Positions 57,477 to 64,000 of a stretch of DNA of 64,000 nt are shown in pieces. A program made the position numbers and the translations under genes. The stretch is from NCBI GenBank assembly GCA_964425255.1, contig CAYRMV010000001.1, positions 1 to 64,000 of the forward strand. Direction: 5' to 3'. Source of the DNA: CAYRMV01 sp964425255 (lineage in GTDB: Bacteria; Bacteroidota; Bacteroidia; Flavobacteriales_D; Crocinitomicaceae). The notes below the pieces were generated by a model. It did no database searches, was not told where the DNA came from, and worked only from the letters and a program-made list of their open reading frames with translations. Positions within the stretch are counted from its first letter, which is position 1; every line of letters starts with the position of its first letter.

Positions 57477-57508
57477 GGTTCCGTAAATAAAACGGAACCT
57501 TTGTTATT
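57477..57508 (+). terminator. Intrinsic terminator after the tube gene
   Basis: GGTTCCGT (57477-57484) and ACGGAACC (57492-57499), perfect 8-bp stem, loop AAATAAA, then TTTGTTATT. Confidence 0.88.
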
Positions 57509-57521
57509 CTCGATGTCGAGA
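57508..57521. repeat. TCTCGATGTCGAGA palindrome, intergenic
   Basis: Starts at the end of the terminator tail, 27 bp before the next gene. Same 14-mer as in the SSB gene. Confidence 0.7.
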
Positions 57522-57547
57522 CAAAATAGTTAGTTTGAGAGGTTGAA

Positions 57548-57925
57548 ATGAAATACGAAATGCCAAAAATGGAACATAAGTTCCAAATTCAAGTTAAAGG
57601 TGAAGAAACTGGAATCAATTGGGTCGGTGACTTTACTTACAAAAGACCAACATTAAGTGAAAGAAGTCAAATAGATGCCATGAGAGCAAGTTTGGGAAGA
57701 GACTTAAGAACTCTTGATCCAGATGTTGTGGCATACAATGAGGCTATTTCTACTTTGCGTTTCACGCTTAAAGAGTTTCCTGAGTGGTGGCAATCCGCTG
57801 ACTTTGGTGGCTCTCTTTATGATGCCAATGTTGTTTTGAGCGTCTATACAAAGTGTATGGAGTTTGAAGCTGAATGGATAAAAAAGATGCGTGGAGGCGA
57901 TGCCAATGAGGTTGCAGCTCCTTAA
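57548..57925 (+). CDS. Tail assembly chaperone, N-terminal part
   Basis: 125 aa. EETGINWVGDFTYKRPTLSE and FTLKEFPEWWQSADFGGSLY resemble the first reading frame of tail assembly chaperones (the gpG position before the tape measure). Overlaps the next frame by 20 bp. GAGAGG precedes the ATG. Confidence 0.65.
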   Translation: MKYEMPKMEHKFQIQVKGEETGINWVGDFTYKRPTLSERSQIDAMRASLGRDLRTLDPDVVAYNEAISTLRFTLKEFPEWWQSADFGGSLYDANVVLSVYTKCMEFEAEWIKKMRGGDANEVAAP

Positions 57926-58403
57926 GATCAATCGTTTATTTGAGAATATAGAAGTTAATTCGGACAATTTTCATCGGATAGCGATCTCCAATTTAGAAAA
58001 TCCAAGAAGAAAGATAGAAAGATGGTGGGCCAAGAAATATGGTCCACACAAAAAATACGAAGAACACACTCTAGAAGAGCTGGTAATTGAGTATTTGGAA
58101 GACTTTTACGAAAATAACCCAGAAGAAATTACTAAATTCTTAAATAACGAACAAGCTCAAGAAGATTGGGACGGTCAATTAAGTCCAGAACAAGAAGCAT
58201 CAATGCAAAGAGTTTGGAAGAAAAAGAAACAAATCGATTTATCGAAATATAAGTCCGATATAGAATTGAGCGAGGAAGAAGAAAAACAACTTATCGAAAA
58301 TCTAGGAAGAAATTTACCACCTAAACAAGTGGTGACCAAAGTCAAAGACAATGGCGAAAAAGTTCTTGGTGACGAAGAGTTTGATGATAACTTTGGAGTA
58401 TAA
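57906..58403 (+). CDS. Tail assembly chaperone, second frame
   Basis: 165 aa from ATG 57906 with GGAGG at 57893-57897; the frame is open from 57891. Contains PRRKIERWWAKKYGPHKKYE and an acidic helix. In many phages this frame is reached by programmed frameshifting from the gene before; here a +1 shift would be required, and a good ribosome binding site allows independent start, so coupling is the simpler reading. Confidence 0.6.
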   Translation: MRLQLLKINRLFENIEVNSDNFHRIAISNLENPRRKIERWWAKKYGPHKKYEEHTLEELVIEYLEDFYENNPEEITKFLNNEQAQEDWDGQLSPEQEASMQRVWKKKKQIDLSKYKSDIELSEEEEKQLIENLGRNLPPKQVVTKVKDNGEKVLGDEEFDDNFGV

Positions 58404-58405
58404 CA

Positions 58406-60511
58406 ATGTCTAAACAAGCTAGAGTCACGATTACAGCCGATACCCGTTCTTTTAAGAAGCAAATGGACGAGGCAAAGAAGTCGGTTGAAGGTGTTGGTAA
58501 AGCTCAAGTTGATTCACGCCCAACTGAGAATTTATATAAAAAGGTTTTAGATTTAAGAAAAGAATTGGATTCAACCAACGATGCAATTAAGAGATTGGGC
58601 AAAGGTGGAATTAAACAATCGGATTTAGCTCAATGGCAAAAGCTCGTAGCTCATGCAAAAGAATTAAAAAAAGAAATTAAAGAAACTGTCAACTATCGTG
58701 AGAAGTTGGCAAATACTCCTGATCCTAAAGACAAGATTCCTAAAGAGCCAACTGAGCCAAAGAGTTCAGGGCCATTTGGAATGTCTAAATTTGGTTCTAC
58801 GATGTCTTTATTGGCAGGTGGCTATGGAATCATGTCTCTTTATAACAGAAGAGTTCAAATGGCTTCTGGTCGTATGTCACAAAGGGCTCTAACGACTGAT
58901 AGCGGATATGCAAGTGAATCATCTAATCTTGGTTTTACCACTGAAGAAAGAAGACAAAGAGCTTCTGAACTAGCTCGTGAAGCTTCTCCAATGTCTAGCA
59001 AACAACTATCTGCTTTGACAGATGTTGCTGACAAAATGGAAAGAGCTTATGGAATTACTGATAGTGCAAATGCTGTTGGTGTAGCTAGAAGAGCAGGCGT
59101 TCAAGATCAAGGGAAATTTTTAACTGATGTTACATCTCGAGCGAGAGGTGCTGGTTACGAAGGCCCGATGATTGGAGAATACTTATCATCGATGACGGGC
59201 TTTTTATCTGAGATGAGCAAAGGAATCGATATTAATTCTGATTCACTAAATGGAATGGCAGGTGCTATCGGTACTCTCCCATTTTTCAAAAACGATCCAT
59301 CAAGAGTTTTCGATGCGATGAGAGGTATGAATAATGCCTTTACTAATGGAGATGAGTTTCAAAAGGCACAGGCCATTAGAGCGATTGGAGCTTCGGCCCC
59401 AGGTTCTTCAGCATCTATGCTTGAAATGCGAAGAGAGATGGGAATTTTTGGGTCTGTCGATTCAAAGACCATGGCAGGATTGCAAAAAGCAGGAGTCGAT
59501 ACAAGATCACTCGGTGTTTCTGGCGGTCAAATTATAAAAAATACTTTTAGCGACATTATGAATAGCACATCTGGAATGAGTCCAGATCAACAATTATATG
59601 AATTTACCAAAAGACTTGGAGTGAAGCCAGGTGAAGGTATGTCAATGTTTGCGGCTGCTAAAAATGGAGCTTCGTTGGATACTTTGGATAAAATGGCAAA
59701 AGATGCTGCCAAATCCCCTGAAGATAAACTCAAAGATACTATGTCGAATATGGACGGATCAATTAAGAATCTTGATGCTCAAATTTCAAGAATTGTTGAT
59801 GGAATGGCAAATAATGTTGCTGAACCAATGACAAGATTGGCTGCAAAAATAGATGAATTAATCAAGGCCATGGGTGGCGATACTGAAGGAATCATGAGTG
59901 GCTTAGGAACTGCAGGAGTTGTTGGTGCGGCTGGCGCTGGTGCGGTTGGAGCCTTGGGACTTTCTAAGGTGGCTGGAAAAGCTACTGGGAAATTAACTGG
60001 AAAGTTGGCTGAAAAGGGCGTTGGTAAGGGAATGGGTAAGGCCATAGGCAAAGGTGCATCTAAGATTGGTGGACATTTAGCTAAAGGTGCTTCAAAAATG
60101 ATTCCTTTCGCAGGAAATATTGCCTCTGCTGGTTTTATGATGAAAGATATTTATGACATCAAAGATAAGTGGGACAAAGGCGAATCAACCGATGCTGGTG
60201 ATTGGATTTCTTTAGCTGGTGATGCCATAGGTGTTGTGCCAGGAATAGGGAATGTGGCAAGCGGTTTAGGTATGGCTGCATCTATTGGTGGCGAGTTTAT
60301 GCACGATGATACTCCGTCAAAGCCCGTTCCTAAGAGTGGTGCAGTAGCAGGTCCTTCTGCTTCTATGTCTGGAGATAATGGCGATCCATATTTGGTGGAC
60401 AATACAATGGCAATTAAAGAATTAACTCAACAACTAAGAACAAAAGGAAGTGTTGGTAGCTCTCGTATGCCTTCTAATGCTTCTTTTAATAATGGTAGAA
60501 CAGGTAAATAA
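58406..60511 (+). CDS. Tape measure protein
   Basis: 701 aa. N-terminal coiled coil (ITADTRSFKKQMDEAKKSVE, LDLRKELDSTNDAIKRLGKG), a glycine-rich hydrophobic region GTAGVVGAAGAGAVGALGLS (about 510-530), then repeats of K-G-x-G-K-G-x-G-K-A and SLAGDAIGVVPGIGNVASGL. These hydrophobic segments fit a channel-forming tape measure. At about 700 residues it implies a short tail. Directly follows the chaperones. Confidence 0.85.
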   Translation: MSKQARVTITADTRSFKKQMDEAKKSVEGVGKAQVDSRPTENLYKKVLDLRKELDSTNDAIKRLGKGGIKQSDLAQWQKLVAHAKELKKEIKETVNYREKLANTPDPKDKIPKEPTEPKSSGPFGMSKFGSTMSLLAGGYGIMSLYNRRVQMASGRMSQRALTTDSGYASESSNLGFTTEERRQRASELAREASPMSSKQLSALTDVADKMERAYGITDSANAVGVARRAGVQDQGKFLTDVTSRARGAGYEGPMIGEYLSSMTGFLSEMSKGIDINSDSLNGMAGAIGTLPFFKNDPSRVFDAMRGMNNAFTNGDEFQKAQAIRAIGASAPGSSASMLEMRREMGIFGSVDSKTMAGLQKAGVDTRSLGVSGGQIIKNTFSDIMNSTSGMSPDQQLYEFTKRLGVKPGEGMSMFAAAKNGASLDTLDKMAKDAAKSPEDKLKDTMSNMDGSIKNLDAQISRIVDGMANNVAEPMTRLAAKIDELIKAMGGDTEGIMSGLGTAGVVGAAGAGAVGALGLSKVAGKATGKLTGKLAEKGVGKGMGKAIGKGASKIGGHLAKGASKMIPFAGNIASAGFMMKDIYDIKDKWDKGESTDAGDWISLAGDAIGVVPGIGNVASGLGMAASIGGEFMHDDTPSKPVPKSGAVAGPSASMSGDNGDPYLVDNTMAIKELTQQLRTKGSVGSSRMPSNASFNNGRTGK

Positions 60512-62181
60512 TGTCGAATAAATTAGATCAGCGTCATACTCCTTTTGCTTTTCCTTTGAGTTCAAGAAGTTCTTATGGTTCAAGAACATCTTATGCTTCT
60601 CTGGTTTACTATCATTATAAAAAACAAAATTTTGGTATTCCAACGAATACGAATACTGGAGGTTTTACTGATAATGAGATCATGGGCATACAACAAGGAA
60701 TTATCGAAGAGGAAATATCTTCATTGAGAATTTCCAAATCTATTGAGCAACCAAGCTCAACATTCTCGGTTAATTTATTGCCTTCAAGAAACTGGAAGCA
60801 AGTTTTGAGTCCTGGCGATTGGGTAATTCTTTATATTCAAGATGATTTTCAAGACAAGGATAGATACAAAGAAGGCAAGAATAACAATAAGAACATGATG
60901 CTTGTTGGAAACATAGATCGTATTTCAAGATCGCTTCAAAAGAATGAGGACGATGATAAAGTTGAGTTAAGATATGTGATCTCAGGTCGTGGTTTTGGAA
61001 AAGTATTTGAAGAAACAGATGTATGGTACGATCCGTACGCTGTTCAAAGAGACACTTTGAATCGAGTAATATTGGCAGGCGCAGGTTTTGAGTTGGTTGG
61101 ATCACCTGACAAAATGGTTGATTCGTTGATTGATATATTCTTAGGTAATGGAGCCAATTTAAAAACTGGAAGAACCAATGATCTAAACAATTGGAGAATA
61201 CCATCGGCCCTAGCAAAAGTTTTCAATGCAGGAAAAGATAAGGCTAAATTTCATGATATTTTGAAGAGAAATATACAATCAAATTTGCCTGGCTATAAAG
61301 CACGTCAAATGATCACGCTGGGATCAAATGGATCTTTATATGACATGATGAAGAGAAGTTCTAATGAGCTTGTTAATGAATTGTATTTTGAAGAGACAAG
61401 AGATAATCAAGGAAATGTTTTCCCAACTGTTTTTCTTAAGCCAAGACCTCTTAATACGCCTTTTTTTGAAACTCATATAGGAAACGATTCTTCTAAAAAA
61501 TTAATGTTAGAGAAATTAAATAATAGTGTTAAAACATTACAAAAACTTTCTGATGAAAATTATTTAGAAATTCATCCATCAGAAATAATTTATGAAGACA
61601 TGGGTAAAGATGATCATTCAAGATTTAATCTTTATTGGTTAAGACCGATAAACAGCGTGGAACACGTTTTTGCTTATGCAGCCAATAACAATGAAACTCA
61701 AGGATTTTCAAATCCAACATTTTTAGGCCCTTCAATCGAAAGACATGGGCTAAAGAGATTTGATCAAATATTAGAGTTTTGTCATGTGAATGGTACTGGC
61801 GCTGAACAAGATGCGGCTAGTGTTGGGCCTGAAATAGCTTTATGGAAAGGCTTCATGCTCCAATTGTATGATCAAAATTATGCCAATCATTTATATGAGA
61901 CAGGAACTATTGAGTGTACTGGTGTTTTAGAAGCTGAATTAGGAAAGGCATTAGTTATTTTACCAACATCTCAAGATGCGAAAAAGAAAATTTACTTCAT
62001 CGAAGGCTATGAACACGAGTGGAGCTTCCCAAATAAATGGACAACAAAATTTACCTTGTCTCATGGTCAATTCAAAGATCAACAAAACATTTTTATAGAC
62101 ATTGTTCATAAAGGTGATTTTGGACAAGAAGATAAAGATATTGATATTAACTATCTGGCTAAAACGGAGTCTCAACGATGA
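60511..62181 (+). CDS. Baseplate hub-like tail protein, 556 aa
   Basis: Hub-type features: SRISKS-like LRISKSIEQPSSTFSVNLLP followed by SPGDWVILYIQDDF, then MLVGNIDRISRSLQ and LRYVISGRGFGKVFEETDVW, the two-barrel start of gpD/gp27-family hubs. The C-terminal part FIEGYEHEWSFPNKWTTKFT matches the end of these proteins. It forms the trimeric hub below the tube and holds the spike. Confidence 0.7.
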   Translation: MSNKLDQRHTPFAFPLSSRSSYGSRTSYASLVYYHYKKQNFGIPTNTNTGGFTDNEIMGIQQGIIEEEISSLRISKSIEQPSSTFSVNLLPSRNWKQVLSPGDWVILYIQDDFQDKDRYKEGKNNNKNMMLVGNIDRISRSLQKNEDDDKVELRYVISGRGFGKVFEETDVWYDPYAVQRDTLNRVILAGAGFELVGSPDKMVDSLIDIFLGNGANLKTGRTNDLNNWRIPSALAKVFNAGKDKAKFHDILKRNIQSNLPGYKARQMITLGSNGSLYDMMKRSSNELVNELYFEETRDNQGNVFPTVFLKPRPLNTPFFETHIGNDSSKKLMLEKLNNSVKTLQKLSDENYLEIHPSEIIYEDMGKDDHSRFNLYWLRPINSVEHVFAYAANNNETQGFSNPTFLGPSIERHGLKRFDQILEFCHVNGTGAEQDAASVGPEIALWKGFMLQLYDQNYANHLYETGTIECTGVLEAELGKALVILPTSQDAKKKIYFIEGYEHEWSFPNKWTTKFTLSHGQFKDQQNIFIDIVHKGDFGQEDKDIDINYLAKTESQR

Positions 62182-63203
62182 GCTATAGACAAGATGGCGG
62201 TGTGATTTCTAGTAAGACGCCAACAAGAGAAATTTCAACAAGAGACCACTATCAATTGTTTGGATTATATCGTGGACAAGTTATTCGTGTTTTATATCCA
62301 GATGATAAAGAAAATTCAAACAAAACAAGAATTGAATATGTGGTCAGAATCAACGGTCAAGATTATCCCAATGCCGTCTCGGCCAATATGGGTGGTGCTA
62401 TTTATAATCAATCAGAAAGAATTTTAAAAGATACTGAAAAATCTTTTACATCTAAGTTAGATGTAGGAGTGTATCCAGAGAATTTGGATGGAGAATTTGT
62501 TTATGTGCTTTTCTTAGAAGGTCATGGGAATGTCCCAGTGATCATAGGCTGTGCTGATCATCCAAGACAAGACCTGCAATTCAAAAGAGAAGATGGAAGA
62601 TTTTATAGAGATGAATTTAATGGCATTGAAATAAAAATAGACAAAGATGCCAACTATTCAATCAAGCAAGTTGGCTTAAAAAATGAAAAAGGTGAAGTTC
62701 AAAACAAAGATGGTGTTGATTCTTTTGTTAAACTTTATAAGAATGGTGACATAGAATTAAATACTCATGGAGATGATACATTAAAGGTTAAATTAACCAA
62801 GTCTAGCAAGAAGATGGAATTTAAAGCTCAAGGCAATAGTGTTGTTTATGATAATAGTGGTGTTGCTATTGTTGATAAGAACAACAACGAATTTAAGTTT
62901 ACTTCTGCTGGAATGAGTATGAAAGCAGTAGATAAGGCAAGCATAGAGGCTACTGGTGATCTTTCAATGAAAGGGGCCAAAGCAGATGTTCAAGCTACTG
63001 GCGAGGCATCTTTTAAGGGAGATGGTGGAACAAAGGTTGGCTCAGGTGGAAGTGCAACCGATGTGAACGGTTCGGCCGTTAATCTCGCAGGCGGTGGAGT
63101 TCCAGTAGCAAAAGTAGGAAGTCAATCAATAGGTGTTGGAAATCTTGGAGCACCTGTGATTTCTAATATTATAGACGGAAGTACAAAAGTTTTTACATCA
63201 TAG
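62178..63203 (+). CDS. Baseplate spike protein (gpV/gp5-like)
   Basis: 341 aa. An OB-fold (LFGLYRGQVIRVLYPDDKEN, FVYVLFLEGHGNVPVIIGCA) is followed by FKREDGRFYRDEFNGIEIKI and a C-terminal beta-helix of short repeats (EATGDLSMKGAKADVQATGE). No lysozyme domain is inserted, unlike T4 gp5. Punctures the outer membrane or wall during infection. ATGA coupled to the hub gene. Confidence 0.8.
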   Translation: MSYRQDGGVISSKTPTREISTRDHYQLFGLYRGQVIRVLYPDDKENSNKTRIEYVVRINGQDYPNAVSANMGGAIYNQSERILKDTEKSFTSKLDVGVYPENLDGEFVYVLFLEGHGNVPVIIGCADHPRQDLQFKREDGRFYRDEFNGIEIKIDKDANYSIKQVGLKNEKGEVQNKDGVDSFVKLYKNGDIELNTHGDDTLKVKLTKSSKKMEFKAQGNSVVYDNSGVAIVDKNNNEFKFTSAGMSMKAVDKASIEATGDLSMKGAKADVQATGEASFKGDGGTKVGSGGSATDVNGSAVNLAGGGVPVAKVGSQSIGVGNLGAPVISNIIDGSTKVFTS

Positions 63204-63211
63204 GAGATTAT

Positions 63212-63952
63212 ATGAGCTGGTTAAAAAATTTATTAAAAAAGATTTTTGGTAAAGAAGATGAGCCAAAAGAATTACCAAAAGTAGAAGTACCAAAAGAAGA
63301 GCCAAAAATAGAAACTCCTAAAGAGGAGCCAAAGATCGAGCCTCTTCCAACTAAAAAAGAAATTGACGAGATTAATGATGGATCGGCAAAATCTCCTGAT
63401 TGGAATTTTGTTTGGGATCATTGTCAAATAGATCAAACAGATTCTGCAAAAAAGATGCTTGATTGGGCAATTACAATCATCATGAAAAATAAAGACAAAT
63501 ATATTGAAGTTGAAAAAGCTACAAAAGCTCCTTGGTGGTTTGTGGCAGGTCTTCATTATAGAGAAGCGAGTTTAAGATTCGATGGTTGTCTTCATAATGG
63601 CGATCCTTGGAATAAAGTGACAACTCATGTGCCAAGAGGTTTAGGCCCTTGGTCATCTTGGGCAGAGGCTGCGATTCATGCAATTAGATATGACAAATTA
63701 ATTTTTGATTCATGGACAATCGCTGAATGTCTATATCGTGCTGAGAAGTTTAATGGATTCGGTTATAGAAAGAAAATTGGTGACAATGGAGTGATTGAAT
63801 ACTCTCCTTATGTGACTGCATATACAAATTGGTCAGATGAAGATTCAAAATACAAAGGCGATGGAGTTTATGATCCGAACGCAAGAGAATCTCAACTAGG
63901 TGTTATGGCCATTTGGAAAGAGATGGAAAACAGAGGATTGATCAATGTTTAA
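63212..63952 (+). CDS. Tail-associated lysozyme-like protein, 246 aa
   Basis: N-terminal amphipathic helix (SWLKNLLKKIFGKEDE), then a P-K-E-E-P-K-I-E repeat linker (about 20-50). The catalytic part has WWFVAGLHYREASLRFDGCL, with a glutamate in H-Y-R-E-A-S (about 117), then HNGDPWNKVTTHVPRGLGPW and SWAEAAIHAI. This arrangement fits a lysozyme-like muramidase family seen in phages. It likely digests the cell wall during DNA entry and sits beside the spike. Confidence 0.7.
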   Translation: MSWLKNLLKKIFGKEDEPKELPKVEVPKEEPKIETPKEEPKIEPLPTKKEIDEINDGSAKSPDWNFVWDHCQIDQTDSAKKMLDWAITIIMKNKDKYIEVEKATKAPWWFVAGLHYREASLRFDGCLHNGDPWNKVTTHVPRGLGPWSSWAEAAIHAIRYDKLIFDSWTIAECLYRAEKFNGFGYRKKIGDNGVIEYSPYVTAYTNWSDEDSKYKGDGVYDPNARESQLGVMAIWKEMENRGLINV

Positions 63953-64000
63953 TGATGCACAATTATTAAGTGCTAGTGGGGCCATATTGTTAGCCCCACA
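63945..64000 (+). CDS. Start of a further gene, cut by the window end
   Basis: ATG 63945 overlaps the previous stop, GAGGA lies 8 nt upstream. Eighteen codons are visible, beginning MFNDAQLLSASGAILLAP. Too short to assign. Confidence 0.45.
   Translation, partial: MFNDAQLLSASGAILLAP

Noticed and set aside
60770..61216. 148-codon reverse-strand frame within the hub gene
   Set aside because: Shadow of a conserved gene; composition not protein-like and no initiation signal.
1..64000. CRISPR array, integrase or insertion sequence
   Set aside because: No regularly spaced direct repeats, no recombinase catalytic pattern and no terminal inverted repeats with a transposase were seen.

Overview
The window is one continuous stretch of a virulent, contractile-tailed (myovirus) double-stranded DNA phage. 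It carries a large terminase, portal, prohead protease, major capsid protein, tail sheath and tube, tape measure, baseplate hub and spike. It also carries a T4-like recombination set (UvsX/RecA, gp46/gp47, gp32-like SSB) next to a bacterial-type DNA polymerase III alpha subunit. The DNA is AT-rich with A/T-biased wobble positions, and every gene I can support lies on the + strand. Start codons are mostly preceded by GGAG/GAGG-type ribosome binding sites and many genes overlap as ATGA or TTGA, so the host is a bacterium with ordinary Shine-Dalgarno initiation. I cannot name the host. I saw no integrase, tRNA, CRISPR array or insertion sequence.

Layout. 0-3.4 kb: small early-type genes, a cell-wall hydrolase, a P-loop nucleotide kinase-like gene and a 0.4 kb non-coding stretch that appears to hold a small RNA gene. 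3.4-16.9 kb: replication and recombination (DnaE, coiled-coil protein, SSB, UvsX, gp47, gp46, RecU-like nuclease) with several small genes, a lytic transglycosylase and an FKBP-like protein. 16.8-19.8 kb: a compact cassette ParB-like / ABC ATPase-GNAT fusion / AP2-HNH / ParB-like. 19.8-29.2 kb: about 25 very small, mostly unknown genes, many translationally coupled; many share a C-terminal octapeptide pattern. This stretch is interrupted by a control region at 23.57-23.94 kb and another at 25.71-25.91 kb. 29.2-34 kb: fibre or decoration-like virion proteins and a papain-like (YiiX-type) enzyme. 34-51 kb: packaging and head genes, with a cold-shock protein and a sigma factor just after the terminase. 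51-64 kb: head-tail connector, tail, baseplate and a tail lysozyme, with clear intrinsic terminators after the capsid and tube genes.

The most interesting signals do not depend on gene annotation. (1) A short transcription unit at 261-379 has a plausible promoter, a stem-loop and an intrinsic terminator. Its loop carries a sequence with a perfect 13-nt complement ending directly before the start codon of the gene at 19827, and 9-nt complements at three other phage start sites. This is a candidate phage-encoded trans-acting small RNA with its own regulon. (2) Ten proteins, including DnaE, end in F-x-x-x-L-x-x-[L/I]-COOH, which suggests a shared docking tail. (3) The palindromic core TCGA-YR-TCGA recurs 11 times through genes and intergenic gaps, in two identical 16-bp copies and one perfect 18-bp copy. 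(4) The ParB/ABC-GNAT/HNH/ParB cassette looks like a DNA-modification or DNA-organising module of unknown role.
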